A DNA stretch of 64,000 nucleotides from positions 790,676-854,675 of the forward strand of contig NZ_BDQK01000001.1 in NCBI RefSeq assembly GCF_003864295.1, given 5' to 3'. Shown here one piece after another: positions 1-8,909 of the stretch. Within the stretch, counting starts at the first letter, position 1. Each line of letters opens with the position of its first letter. The notes below the pieces were generated by a model. That model did not search any database and had not been told where the DNA came from. It worked only from the letters and a program-made list of their open reading frames with translations. Source of the stretch: Aphanothece sacrum FPU1. Lineage in GTDB: Bacteria; Cyanobacteriota; Cyanobacteriia; Cyanobacteriales; Microcystaceae. The position numbers and the translations under genes were made by a program.

Positions 1-523
1 ATTGATAACTAATTACTTGTCTTTTATAGACCTGTAAAACATTGTCAGTCAAATATTTTAAAGGATCAAAGATTACATAATAGCCCACCCCTGCATCTAG
101 ATAATCTTCTAGCTTAGTTCCCAATTCATTACCCACTTTATTAGAAACAATTTCAATGGCAATTTCTGGGGCTTTACCAAAATTCCAAGTAAAATAAGAA
201 CGGTTTTTCTTTTGACTCCAATCTTCAGGGCATTTTACCCTTAAACTTAACATCACATCTGGCACTAAAGGCGGTTTTTTATTAGCATAAAATAACCCTA
301 CATTGGCAGTGACTAAAAAAGGAATTTCTAAATTTAGGGAACTATAAGCAGAGGAAGTTAATAAACGTTGTTGTTTTTCTGAAATAAGATTATCCACTGG
401 TTGTTCATCCTCAATAATTAGTTCACTAATATCTGGTTCAGGCATTAATTCCCATTCTGTTTCAGATAAAGATGATTGATTTGTTATAGAATGATCTACA
501 GGAGAAGTTGTTGTTACATTCAT
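1..523 (-). CDS. Uma2 family endonuclease-like protein, cut by the window edge
   Basis: The frame opens with ATG at 523 on the minus strand behind an AGGAAAG ribosome site and stays open to base 1, so the C-terminus is missing. Translation starts MNVTTTSPVDHS, has an acidic stretch (PEPDISELIIEDEQ), then a core typical of the Uma2/DUF820 family: PLVPDVMLSLRV, GKAPEIAIEIVS and a YLDAGVGYYVIFDP segment. The conserved D and E-x-E positions of the PD-(D/E)XK fold are visible. Uma2 proteins are abundant in cyanobacteria and their role is unsettled (restriction-like or mobile-associated). A second, complete Uma2 gene lies at 43004-43558. Confidence 0.8.
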   Translation of the reverse strand, partial: MNVTTTSPVDHSITNQSSLSETEWELMPEPDISELIIEDEQPVDNLISEKQQRLLTSSAYSSLNLEIPFLVTANVGLFYANKKPPLVPDVMLSLRVKCPEDWSQKKNRSYFTWNFGKAPEIAIEIVSNKVGNELGTKLEDYLDAGVGYYVIFDPLKYLTDNVLQVYKRQVISYQ

Positions 524-540
524 AATCTTTCCTCGTTAAA

Positions 541-640
541 TTGATAATTAGTAACAGGCTAAAGCCTTATTCTACAAGAACTAAGTCCGACGAGCGCGGA
601 CTAAATTCTTGGTTGCGTAGGCAACTTTTGTTTATCTAGC
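541..640. repeat. MITE-like repeat relic with inverted modules
   Basis: This gene-free stretch contains AGGCTAAAGCCT, a GTCCGacgagcGCGGAC-type inverted module and GGTTGCGTAGGCAACtt. The same modules, in the opposite order, make up the 191-bp element at 31898-32088, and part of them recurs near 50174-50225. It looks like a degraded copy of one dispersed non-coding element. No coding potential is seen in 524-791. Confidence 0.55.
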
Positions 641-791
641 TTAACTATGAACGAGTTAAGGTCTATTATTTATGATAATTTAGCATAACATATACGGAAA
701 AACCAATTATTTTATCTTTATATCCTATTATCTTATAATAACAATATATTAGAAAGAAAAATTTTAAATTGTTTACAATGAAACCTGATAG

Positions 792-1886
792 TTAATTAAT
801 CCAAACACTTTCCCAAGGTGCGCCCCCTATTTCTAATCCGCCTAAAAAACTGGTAGCTTTAACAATTAAATTGCCTTGACTTTGACTCAATTCTAAGGTA
901 ATATTTCCTTGCATAGTATCCCGACATCTAAACTGTAAACCCTCAGCCGTAGGAACTCTAACATAATTGCCAGATTCTTCAGTAGTTCCGATAATTGTGA
1001 TGATAAAGTCTTGATTTTTTCCTTGCATTTCCCATTGTCCCCAAGGTTCAACTTGCCAGGATAATTTACTATTTCCTCTTTCAAATTCATAGAATTTTCC
1101 TTGATAATGTAAACCAATTAATCCCACTGATTCAGTTAAACCAAATACATCTCTAATGCCTCCTACTGCTGTTAATGCTAAGTCATATTCTTCAATAAAA
1201 CTATTACAATTAATCCAAAACCATTTCTGAGGAAAAGAACGACCCCAGTTTTTTTCACTATAAGCAGGTGCATCAATAAATTCGTATTTTTCCCCATTCC
1301 AATCAATATAACCTGTGGCGGTTCCCTGAGCCATTAATACTTGCCATCCGGGATCAAAAATAGGTAAATAAGACAGCCAACCTGCCGTTGCTTTTTGAGG
1401 CAAATCACGATTACCCCAACCATCAATTGGATTAATTTTATATTGCCAACGACAATAAAAATTATTTCGCTTATCACAAATATAACCTTGATTTAAAGTA
1501 TCAGTTGCTTGATAACCTTGTTTAATCTGTTGTTCAAAAATAACCGGATCAAGTAATTGCGGTTTAAGGGATAATTGAGTTTTGCCCCAATGACCTAATT
1601 CTAATTTATTTCTGTTAGCCCAAAAATTTCTAATATTAGGAAAAGTTCGACATAAATATTGATTATTTGCTCCTAAAATTTGGGCTGCACCACCACTATG
1701 AGGCTGATTACCGATAGGATCATCAATAGAATACATAAACCCAAAAGTCTGCCCCCATTGAGGTAACGTAACTCGATAGTACCAACCCTCAAAAAAACGT
1801 TGATCACTACCGTTCCAATGATAACCACTATGGGGAGTTTGACGAGAATTTTCCATCATTAATCCTACTTTTTTCCTGGTTTCCAA
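792..1886 (-). CDS. Tocopherol cyclase
   Basis: The 364-residue product matches the plant VTE1 / cyanobacterial tocopherol cyclase family in length and motifs. Visible motifs are GYHWNGSDQRFFEGWYYRV near the N-terminus, FGFMYSIDDP, YSEKNWGRSFPQKWFWINC in the middle and FLGGLEIGGAPWESVW at the end. The enzyme closes the chromanol ring of 2,3-dimethyl-6-phytyl-1,4-benzoquinol to give gamma-tocopherol, protecting thylakoid lipids from peroxidation. It has no signal peptide. A later ATG (residues 10-11, MM) gives a start closer to family members, so the first ten residues are uncertain. It is divergent from trpD, with about 145 bp of shared upstream DNA. Confidence 0.9.
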   Translation of the reverse strand: METRKKVGLMMENSRQTPHSGYHWNGSDQRFFEGWYYRVTLPQWGQTFGFMYSIDDPIGNQPHSGGAAQILGANNQYLCRTFPNIRNFWANRNKLELGHWGKTQLSLKPQLLDPVIFEQQIKQGYQATDTLNQGYICDKRNNFYCRWQYKINPIDGWGNRDLPQKATAGWLSYLPIFDPGWQVLMAQGTATGYIDWNGEKYEFIDAPAYSEKNWGRSFPQKWFWINCNSFIEEYDLALTAVGGIRDVFGLTESVGLIGLHYQGKFYEFERGNSKLSWQVEPWGQWEMQGKNQDFIITIIGTTEESGNYVRVPTAEGLQFRCRDTMQGNITLELSQSQGNLIVKATSFLGGLEIGGAPWESVWIN

Positions 1887-2031
1887 TTATATTGCTTAAA
1901 TTGTAAACCCAAGTTTTCGATAAACCAGCCCATATTTGATGATTCTTAGAAAAAACCTGTTAAACAGTTCTAGTAAAAGCGGCGATCGCCATGTACAATG
2001 AATCTAGATAATTTTGTAGGGTGCAAACACT

Positions 2032-3078
2032 GTGACTCTAGACTCTTCTAACCTCTGGCCCGAATTGTTGCAACAACTCCTTGATAAACAGTCTCTCTCT
2101 CAAACTCAAGGGGCCCAACTTATGCAAGGATGGCTTGATGAAGCCATTCCCCCTGTTTTATCGGGGGCTATTTTAACCGCTATTCAAGCGAATGGAGTAT
2201 CAGCTAATGAGTTAGCCGGAATGGCCCAAGTGTTGCAAGCACAGTCGTTATATCAAACCCCGATTAACCATTCTGACGCGATTATTGATACTTGCGGAAC
2301 GGGGGGGGATGGGGCCTCTACCTTTAATATATCTACTGCAGTGGCGTTTGTGGCTGCAGCAGCAGGGGTTAAGGTGGCTAAACATGGAAACCGTTCAGCT
2401 TCGAGTAAAGTGGGGTCTGCGGATGTTTTAGAATATTTAGGGGTAAATCTTGGGGCTTCTATAAGTCAGGTAGAAGGGGCTTTAAATGAAGTCGGTGTTA
2501 CCTTTTTATTTGCCCCTGGTTGGCATCCAGCGATGAAGCACGTTGCACCCTTGCGTAAAACTTTAAAAATACGAACGGTTTTTAATTTAATTGGCCCGTT
2601 GGTGAATCCGTTACGTCCTACAGGTCAAGTCATTGGAGTTTATTCGCCTCAATTTATTATACCTATGGCTGAAGCTTTGAATCAATTAGGTATCTCGAAA
2701 GCGATGGTTGTATATGGACGAGAAAAACTTGATGAGGCCGGGTTAGGAGATATAACAGATGTGGGTTTATTGAAGGATAAAACGGTTATTTCTGGGGAGT
2801 TAAACCCTGTTAAATTAGGATTAGAAACTGCGCCTTTAAGTAGTTTAAAAGGGGGAGATGTGCCAGAAAATGGGGCTATTCTCAAGGCAATTTTGCAAGG
2901 AAAAGGAACTCAATCTCAACAAGATGCAGTGGTGTTAAATGCGTGTTTAGCACTTCAGGTAGGGGATATTGTTCCTTGGGAAGACCATTATCAAGGAATT
3001 GAAATGGCGAGAGATATTCTTAATAGTGGAATTGCTTGGAAAAAATTAGAGGAATTAGTTAATTTTCTGCAACAATAA
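2032..3078 (+). CDS. trpD: Anthranilate phosphoribosyltransferase
   Basis: The product (348 aa, GTG start after a TAGGG motif) is a full-length TrpD. It transfers the phosphoribosyl group of PRPP to anthranilate, the second step of tryptophan synthesis. The family fingerprint [17 protein letters not shown] near residues 87-103 binds PRPP, and [18 protein letters not shown] follows. [13 protein letters not shown] marks the hinge and anthranilate-binding part. It stands alone here with no other trp genes, as is usual for the scattered trp genes of cyanobacteria. It converges with the DUF2887 genes across a perfect palindrome. Confidence 0.95.
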   Translation: MTLDSSNLWPELLQQLLDKQSLSQTQGAQLMQGWLDEAIPPVLSGAILTAIQANGVSANELAGMAQVLQAQSLYQTPINHSDAIIDTCGTGGDGASTFNISTAVAFVAAAAGVKVAKHGNRSASSKVGSADVLEYLGVNLGASISQVEGALNEVGVTFLFAPGWHPAMKHVAPLRKTLKIRTVFNLIGPLVNPLRPTGQVIGVYSPQFIIPMAEALNQLGISKAMVVYGREKLDEAGLGDITDVGLLKDKTVISGELNPVKLGLETAPLSSLKGGDVPENGAILKAILQGKGTQSQQDAVVLNACLALQVGDIVPWEDHYQGIEMARDILNSGIAWKKLEELVNFLQQ

Positions 3079-3110
3079 CATCAAAAAGTTCACCAAGTGC
3101 AGAATTTGTC

Positions 3111-3132
3111 GGGGTAATTCATGAATTACCCC
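3111..3132. terminator. Palindrome between convergent genes, possible bidirectional terminator
   Basis: A perfect 22-bp inverted repeat (arms GGGGTAATTCA / TGAATTACCCC) lies 33 bp after the trpD stop and just beyond the end of the convergent DUF2887 gene. It has no strong T-run, so terminator function is inferred from position. A similar sequence occurs near 17901-17922. Confidence 0.45.
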
Positions 3133-3140
3133 CATAGAAT

Positions 3141-4001
3141 TTATAAACTATTACTTAATTCCTCTGTAAACCATTGTCTTAAATCCTCCTCAGATTTAAA
3201 ATCAAGTAAAGCTTCTCCTAAATTTTCTAATTGTTCAATAGAAAGATGGTGAATTTGCTTGGATAAATCAGGATAAATTTGACCAATTCTACGATTGAGT
3301 TGACGGACAACCAAGTTAGCTTCCCCTTGTTGTTTTCCTTCTTCTCTCCCTTCTTCTCTCCCTTCTTCTCTCCCTTCTGCTTTAATCTCTTGATAGATAA
3401 CTGATTCTTTCATGATGTCCTCTCTTAACAAACGTTGAATGATGTCTTTACTTAATACTAACCCAGCGAGAATAGCTGTGGATGCTGCTACATTACTTTT
3501 TTCCCTCCTATCGGAAATTCTCTCTATTTTTTGGCTAATTTGTCTCAAGGTATTTTCTCGATTTGTGCTTTGACTTAACACCGCAAATGGCCATAATCCT
3601 GGAGAATGTAATAAACTTTCTGGGTCAACTTCCCAAAGACGAATCACCTGAAATTGATGACGACTCATACTTAATTCAAATATGTTTTGTCTGACTAATT
3701 CTGAGTCGCTTTTTCTTAAATAGATGACTACTTGAATCACTTCTTTTTGAGGATAACGGCGATAAATTCTCAGTCGATAATCTAACATTCTAAAAGGAAT
3801 ATCCTCATCTGGACTAGTTTGAAACTCAATATGTAATACCAAGTCTTCTGATTCCAAAAAGATTAAACTATCTGCTCTAATCGGTTCTAAGGATAATTCT
3901 GATGGCTTTAATTCTGTTAACTCCATGGGTTTTCCTAGTAACCAAGTAGCGATATCTTTGGTAAATTGAATGGCAATGAATTTACAAGTAGAATCGTACA
4001 T
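3141..4001 (-). CDS. DUF2887 (Rpn-like PD-(D/E)XK nuclease family) protein, copy 3 of 3
   Basis: Third and last gene of a tandem triplet read on the minus strand (286 aa). The N-terminal 200 residues are almost identical to the other two copies. They hold the putative nuclease core: D44 in IRADSLIFL and the E-x-Q of LHIEFQTS (E59, Q61), followed by DYRLRIYRRYP. The family is described as Rpn/transposase-like and is common in cyanobacteria; activity is inferred. This copy has three REEG units after KAEG (residues 211-222), the most of the three. Its C-terminus is diverged (EELSNSL). The spacer to the upstream copy is 18 bp. Confidence 0.8.
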   Translation of the reverse strand: MYDSTCKFIAIQFTKDIATWLLGKPMELTELKPSELSLEPIRADSLIFLESEDLVLHIEFQTSPDEDIPFRMLDYRLRIYRRYPQKEVIQVVIYLRKSDSELVRQNIFELSMSRHQFQVIRLWEVDPESLLHSPGLWPFAVLSQSTNRENTLRQISQKIERISDRREKSNVAASTAILAGLVLSKDIIQRLLREDIMKESVIYQEIKAEGREEGREEGREEGKQQGEANLVVRQLNRRIGQIYPDLSKQIHHLSIEQLENLGEALLDFKSEEDLRQWFTEELSNSL

Positions 4002-4019
4002 TTAATTGACCTATAATGC

Positions 4020-4850
4020 TTAATTACCTAATTCATCTATAAACCATTGTTTTAAATCCTCCTCAGATTTAAAATCGAGTAAAGCTTCTCCTAAATTTTC
4101 TAATTGTTCAATAGAAAGACGGTGAATTTGCTTGGATAAATCAGGAGAAATTTGACCAATTCTACGATTGAGTTGACGGACAACCAAGTTAGCTTCCCCT
4201 TGTTGTTTTCCTTCTTCTCTCCCTTCTGCTTTAATCTCTTGATAGATAACTGATTCTTTCATGATGTCCTCTCTTAACAAACGTTGAATGATGTCTTTCC
4301 TTAATACTAACCCAGCGAGAATAGCGGTTGATGCTGCTACATTACTTTTTTCCCTCCTATCGGAAATTCTCTCTATTTTTTGGCTAATTTGTTTCAAGGT
4401 CTTTTCTCGATTTGTGCTTTGACTTAACACCGCAAATGGCCATAATCCTGGAGAATGTAATAAACTTTCTGGGTCAACTTCCCAAAGACGAATCACCTGA
4501 AATTGATGACGACTCATACTTAATTCAAATATGTTTTGTCTGACTAATTCTGAGTCGCTTTTTCTTAAATAGATGACTACTTGAATCACTTCTTTTTGAG
4601 GATAACGGCGATAAATTCTCAGTCGATAATCTAACATTCTAAAAGGAATATCCTCATCTGGACTAGTTTGGAACTCAATATGTAATACCAAGTCTTCCGA
4701 TTCCAAAAAGATTAAACTATCTGCTCTAATCGGTTCTAAGGATAATTCTGATGGCTTTAATTCTGTTAACTCCATGGGTTTTCCTAGTAACCAAGTAGCT
4801 ATATCTTTGGTAAATTGAATGGCAATGAATTTACAAGTAGAATCGTACAT
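4020..4850 (-). CDS. DUF2887 (Rpn-like PD-(D/E)XK nuclease family) protein, copy 2 of 3
   Basis: Middle copy of the triplet (276 aa), the shortest because only one REEG unit precedes KQQGEAN. Otherwise it has the same core (D44, E59, Q61), the same VVIYLRKSD strand and the same SPGLWPFAVLSQSTNRE segment as its neighbours. Differences from copy 1 are few (NREKTLKQ for NRENTLRQ, LVLRKD for LVLSKD). The upstream spacer, TTAATTGACCTATAAT-like, is nearly the same as the one before copy 3, so the unit that duplicated includes the intergenic DNA. Function is as for the family: a putative nuclease, not demonstrated here. Confidence 0.8.
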   Translation of the reverse strand: MYDSTCKFIAIQFTKDIATWLLGKPMELTELKPSELSLEPIRADSLIFLESEDLVLHIEFQTSPDEDIPFRMLDYRLRIYRRYPQKEVIQVVIYLRKSDSELVRQNIFELSMSRHQFQVIRLWEVDPESLLHSPGLWPFAVLSQSTNREKTLKQISQKIERISDRREKSNVAASTAILAGLVLRKDIIQRLLREDIMKESVIYQEIKAEGREEGKQQGEANLVVRQLNRRIGQISPDLSKQIHRLSIEQLENLGEALLDFKSEEDLKQWFIDELGN

Positions 4851-4868
4851 TTAATTGACCTATAATTC

Positions 4869-5711
4869 TTAAATACCTAATTCATCTATAAACCATTGTT
4901 TTAAATCCTCCTCAGATTTAAAATCAAGTAAAGCTTCTCCTAAATTTTCTAATTGTTCAATAGAAAGACGGTGAATTTGCTTGGATAAATCAGGAGAAAT
5001 TTGACCAATTCTACGATTGAGTTGACGGACAACCAAGTTAGCTTCCCCTTGTTGTTTTCCTTCTTCTCTCCCTTCTTCTCTCCCTTCTGCTTTAATCTCT
5101 TGATAGATAACTGATTCTTTCATGATGTCCTCTCTTAATAAACGTTGAATGATGTCTTTACTTAATACTAACCCAGCGAGAATAGCTGTGGATGCTGCTA
5201 CATTACTTTTTTCCCTCCTATCGGAAATTCTCTCTATTTTTTGGCTAATTTGTCTCAAGGTATTTTCTCGATTTGTGCTTTGACTTAACACCGCAAATGG
5301 CCATAATCCTGGAGAATGTAATAAACTTTCTGGATCAACTTCCCAAAGACGAATCACCTGAAATTGATGACGACTCATACTTAATTCAAATATGTTTTGT
5401 CTGACTAATTCTGAGTCGCTTTTTCTTAAATAGATGACTACTTGAATCACTTCTTTTTGAGGATAACGGCGATAAATTCTCAGTCGATAATCTAACATTC
5501 TAAAAGGAATATCCTCATCTGGACTAGTTTGAAACTCAATATGTAATACCAAGTCTTCTGATTCCAAAAAGATTAAACTATCTGCTCTAATCGGTTCTAA
5601 GGATAATTCTGATGGCTTTAATTCTGTTAACTCCATGGGTTTTCCTAGTAACCAAGTAGCTATATCTTTGGTAAATTGAATGGCAATGAATTTACAAGTA
5701 GAATCGTACAT
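4869..5711 (-). CDS. DUF2887 (Rpn-like PD-(D/E)XK nuclease family) protein, copy 1 of 3
   Basis: First gene of the triplet in reading order (280 aa), with two REEG units. Its upstream DNA differs from the spacers before copies 2 and 3, so it carries the original promoter side, directly next to the end of amt (36 bp). Core residues D44, E59 and Q61 are intact. A coiled, charged C-terminal part (KAEGREEGREEGKQQGEA, then VVRQLNRRIGQI) is typical of DUF2887 proteins. The three genes probably form one transcript, since no terminator is seen in the 18-bp gaps. Confidence 0.8.
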   Translation of the reverse strand: MYDSTCKFIAIQFTKDIATWLLGKPMELTELKPSELSLEPIRADSLIFLESEDLVLHIEFQTSPDEDIPFRMLDYRLRIYRRYPQKEVIQVVIYLRKSDSELVRQNIFELSMSRHQFQVIRLWEVDPESLLHSPGLWPFAVLSQSTNRENTLRQISQKIERISDRREKSNVAASTAILAGLVLSKDIIQRLLREDIMKESVIYQEIKAEGREEGREEGKQQGEANLVVRQLNRRIGQISPDLSKQIHRLSIEQLENLGEALLDFKSEEDLKQWFIDELGI

Positions 5712-5747
5712 TTTTTTATAATTACAATAAAATAATCTAAAGATTTA

Positions 5748-7181
5748 TTATTCATTCTCCGCTTCTACAAATAAGGAATCTACACCTTTTATTTCTTCAT
5801 CTTCTGTCACTCTTAAACCCAGAACAGGACGAAAGCCAAAATTACTAGGATAGGATAAACGATAGCTTATCCAAGCGATGAATACCCAAGCTAAATAACT
5901 AAACGTTAAAGTAAATGCACCGACCATCATAAGTCCTATAATTTGAGCGAATAATAAATCAATTTCTCCGCCAAAAAGTAATCCCCCTCTAATATTTTGA
6001 TTTTGAGTAAACAGATATGACCAAGAGTAAGTTTGAGGGTCTAAGCTAAAAATTCCTACTGCTAATGTTCCCCAAATTCCGCAAGCAAAATGAACGGGAA
6101 CTGCACCAACAGGGTCATCAATTTCAGATTTTTCTAACAAAATAGTTGCGACTAAAACAATAATTCCTCCTATTATTCCAATGATAGCAGCACTATAAAT
6201 ACTGACAAAAGCACAGGAAGCAGTAATACTAACACATCCGGCTAAAATACCATTAATAATAAAAGATAAACTAGGTTTTTCATAAAATATCCAAGAGCAA
6301 GTAGTTGCGCTTAATGCACCAAATGCACCAAATGCACCGGCAATTAAAGTTGCTAATAAAATATGAGAAATAGCTTCAGCATTAGCAGATAAAGTTGACC
6401 CTGCATTAAACCCAAACCACCCTAACCAAAGAATAAAACAACCTAATGTGGCTAAACTTAAATTATCGGGATACATAGTAACAATTTTTTTACCATTAAA
6501 ACTGGTTTGTTTTATTGAACGTTTTTCGGTTTCTTTCCAGTCAACATATTTTCCTAATCTTGGTTTTAATAACCATGTTCCCGTTAATGCAGCACATCCT
6601 CCAACAAAATGAACAACCATTGACCCCGCAAAATCTCTAACCCCAAAATTATATAAAAATCCTCCTCCCCAAACCCAATGTCCTGCGATAGAATAAATGA
6701 TAACAAAGAGCGCACTAAACGCAACAAATACGCCGAATTTAATTCGTTCTGTTACTGCACCAGAAACAATTGTTGCTGCTGTTCCTGCAAAGGTTAATTG
6801 AAAGAAAAATTTAGCATATAAGGTAGCCTTTGACCAGTCTAAATCTAAAGCATTAAAACTGTCTTTTCCTAATAATAGAAAGCCTTCAACTCCTAGATAG
6901 TCTCCTCCATTGCCAAACATAAAAGCAAACCCAATAAACCAAAATATTAAGGTAGCAATAGAAAAGACAATAGTATTTTTAGCAAGGACATTAACAGAAC
7001 TTTTCTTCCGACAAAATCCTGTTTCTAACATAGCAAAACCACAGTTCATAAAGAACACTAAAGACCCTGTAATGAGTACCCAGATAGTGTCTACTGTTAC
7101 TTGTAAATTGTCTAATGTTAGTGAAGAACTTTCTTTTGCGATCGCGGCTGATATTCCCATCACTATCAGCCAAGTTATCAT
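5748..7181 (-). CDS. amt: Ammonium transporter (Amt family), 5' end interrupted by an insertion sequence
   Basis: The 477-residue product is an Amt/Mep/Rh transporter with about eleven membrane helices. Family motifs include MNCGFAMLETGFCRKKSSVN, VVHFVGGCAALTG and VPVHFACGIWGTLAVG, with the pore histidines of the last two. It imports ammonium at low concentration. The ATG at 7181 has no ribosome site and starts inside what looks like a signal peptide (MITWLIVMGISAAIA-KES). The frame continues upstream as KYICLF, up to the inverted repeat of the IS at 7200, and then into the IS. The native start and promoter were therefore probably displaced. Expression may depend on the IS or may be lost. Confidence 0.9.
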   Translation of the reverse strand: MITWLIVMGISAAIAKESSSLTLDNLQVTVDTIWVLITGSLVFFMNCGFAMLETGFCRKKSSVNVLAKNTIVFSIATLIFWFIGFAFMFGNGGDYLGVEGFLLLGKDSFNALDLDWSKATLYAKFFFQLTFAGTAATIVSGAVTERIKFGVFVAFSALFVIIYSIAGHWVWGGGFLYNFGVRDFAGSMVVHFVGGCAALTGTWLLKPRLGKYVDWKETEKRSIKQTSFNGKKIVTMYPDNLSLATLGCFILWLGWFGFNAGSTLSANAEAISHILLATLIAGAFGAFGALSATTCSWIFYEKPSLSFIINGILAGCVSITASCAFVSIYSAAIIGIIGGIIVLVATILLEKSEIDDPVGAVPVHFACGIWGTLAVGIFSLDPQTYSWSYLFTQNQNIRGGLLFGGEIDLLFAQIIGLMMVGAFTLTFSYLAWVFIAWISYRLSYPSNFGFRPVLGLRVTEDEEIKGVDSLFVEAENE

Positions 7182-7199
7182 AAATAAGCAAATATATTT

Positions 7200-8474
7200 G
7201 CTGGCGTGGGGACATAAAAATCTATAAGCTAGACTTAATCAGGGATATAGCCCGTCGTCCTCGTCGATAATAGGCGCGTTTTTCGGGGCTTAATTGCATT
7301 AATGCCTGGGCTTCAACGGTAAATAAATCACAAGAGTCAACCCAATCTTTTCCATGAAGACCGATATAAAAGTTACTGTGTCTCCGTCGCATTTTCTTGT
7401 TTTTTCTGACTCTCCCCACATATTTTGCCAATCCTTTCTCTTTAATAATTTTTCCAGAAAATGTTGCCATTGAATAAGCTAGAGTAATCAATATAATTAA
7501 GGAAGTAAGGCGATGTCCTGTTAATTTCGTTCTTTCTAAATCATAACCACCTTTCTTAAAATCCCGAAACATTTCCTCAATACAAAATCTCTTTTTATAA
7601 GCGTCAATCGTCTCATCAATACTGGTTAAATTTGTGATAATAAACCAAGCTTCTTTTGTCTCTATTCCTCTATACTTCTTTTTCCATTTCGCCACTATAT
7701 TACTGCCTATAAATCCTTTTGTTTTTGTAACTTTAACTCCTTGATAAAATAAAGACATTCCTGAAGATAATCCTAAATCTTTTAGTCGCGTCCACATTTC
7801 CTTTTCTACTTCAATATAGTTGCTTTTCTTCAATCTGAGTGCATAATAAACTCTTTTTTGTCCATGTAACCATTTTGCTAGTTCAACTGAGCAGAATTCT
7901 CTATCCCCTAAGACAACTATTTTATATTCTTTTAGAAAGAGTAATATTCGGGCTAATATACTTTTCTGTGTGTCAAAGTTACTATTACCGATGTGATCTA
8001 GCAACTCAAAATATAAGGGAATTCCTCTATTATCAATTACCAGACTTACCATCAAAATATTAATCAACCCCCATTGGGTTCTATCTATGGCAATATGTAA
8101 GACATCTCCTGTACTAAATGATTGCTTTAACCACTGTTTTATGATAGGTATCCATACTCCTTTAATTGTCAAACAAGGAATCTCGAAAAACCGTTTTAAC
8201 TTTTTTCTCTTACTTTCAAATAAAATGGGACTGGGAAAATAACTAGCTAACTCATAAAACCTAATTTTCCTATATACTTGCACTAATTCTATCATGATTA
8301 ACAGTATTAAATATTCCGATTTTTTCAGATACTTTGTTAAATGGTTGTTATAAATTTCTGGTAACATTTTGGGTTTAGACGGCGATCGCTAAAAAAAGAA
8401 CATTTTCTTTTTACCATGTTTTGCTCTTTTCGTCATCTGGTAAGGCTTTCAGGGTTTCATGTCCCCACGCCAGC
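7200..8474 (-). mobile_element. Complete IS4-family insertion sequence
   Basis: The element is bounded by 16-bp perfect terminal inverted repeats, GCTGGCGTGGGGACAT at 7200-7215 and its complement at 8459-8474. It contains one transposase gene that fills most of its 1275 bp. At most 2 bp (TT) are shared by the outer flanks, so no long target duplication of the IS4 type is seen. It sits in the first codons of amt. Intact ends and transposase suggest recent, possibly still active, transposition. Confidence 0.85.
7222..8367 (-). CDS. IS4-family DDE transposase
   Basis: This 381-aa transposase has the IS4 catalytic set: first Asp in IAIDRTQWGL, second Asp in VVLGDREFCS, and the Glu within the YREK signature YKKRFCIEEMFRDFK. 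It carries out cut-and-paste movement of the surrounding element. The reading frame is intact. The N-terminus (MLPEIYNNHLTKYLKKSEYLILLI) includes a likely DNA-binding helical part. The stop lies 7 bp inside the left inverted repeat. It is transcribed in the same direction as the interrupted amt gene, so read-through into amt is possible. Confidence 0.9.
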   Translation of the reverse strand: MLPEIYNNHLTKYLKKSEYLILLIMIELVQVYRKIRFYELASYFPSPILFESKRKKLKRFFEIPCLTIKGVWIPIIKQWLKQSFSTGDVLHIAIDRTQWGLINILMVSLVIDNRGIPLYFELLDHIGNSNFDTQKSILARILLFLKEYKIVVLGDREFCSVELAKWLHGQKRVYYALRLKKSNYIEVEKEMWTRLKDLGLSSGMSLFYQGVKVTKTKGFIGSNIVAKWKKKYRGIETKEAWFIITNLTSIDETIDAYKKRFCIEEMFRDFKKGGYDLERTKLTGHRLTSLIILITLAYSMATFSGKIIKEKGLAKYVGRVRKNKKMRRRHSNFYIGLHGKDWVDSCDLFTVEAQALMQLSPEKRAYYRRGRRAISLIKSSL

Positions 8475-8479
8475 TTAAA

Positions 8480-8500
8480 GGGCATAATAATATTATGCCC
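8480..8500. repeat. Dispersed GGGCATAAT palindrome
   Basis: A perfect inverted repeat, GGGCATAATA-A-TATTATGCCC, directly beside the right end of the IS and followed by CTACAG. A close relative, GTAGGGGTATAAT... with its complement, is found at 36114-36141 between pstB and a DUF29 gene. It probably belongs to a small dispersed hairpin family. Confidence 0.5.
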
Positions 8501-8569
8501 CTACAGACTAGGTTGTAAAATAATTATCATTTGTTATAGTAAAATAAATAGTAGTAGAGGTGGCTTATT

Positions 8570-8824
8570 ATGTCTGTTCCAATAACGATAGAAAGCATAG
8601 AAAAGCACATTCGTAGAGCAGAAGCTACTGGTGTTCCTGAAGCAGAAATTGATGAACTTCGGCAGTTTTTAGATAAATTAAAAACGCCTGGGTTTAAACT
8701 TCCAGAACAAAACAGCGTAAATCTTCAAATAATTCAACAGGATGGACAAAAAATAATTCGCTTTTCTACTTCATCTCTCATCTCAGATGAAGACTTTGAA
8801 GGATTGGATATTAAGCCTGTATAA
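8570..8824 (+). CDS. Small conserved-type hypothetical protein
   Basis: An 84-residue reading frame with a good ribosome site (AGAGGTGG, 8-9 bp before ATG). The N-terminal half is predicted helical and charged (ESIEKHIRRAEATGVPEAEIDELRQFLDKLK). The C-terminal half is a short beta-like segment (VNLQIIQQDGQKIIRFSTSSL). I do not recognise the family. It stands alone between the IS and the convergent NB-ARC gene. Its own start signal and biased codon use argue that it is real. Confidence 0.55.
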   Translation: MSVPITIESIEKHIRRAEATGVPEAEIDELRQFLDKLKTPGFKLPEQNSVNLQIIQQDGQKIIRFSTSSLISDEDFEGLDIKPV

Positions 8825-8909
8825 TGGGCTATCAATTATTGTAGTGCGCGAGATAAAAATCATACCATATATTCGCAATGACAATATAGGTTTAATTATC
8901 ACCACCTAC

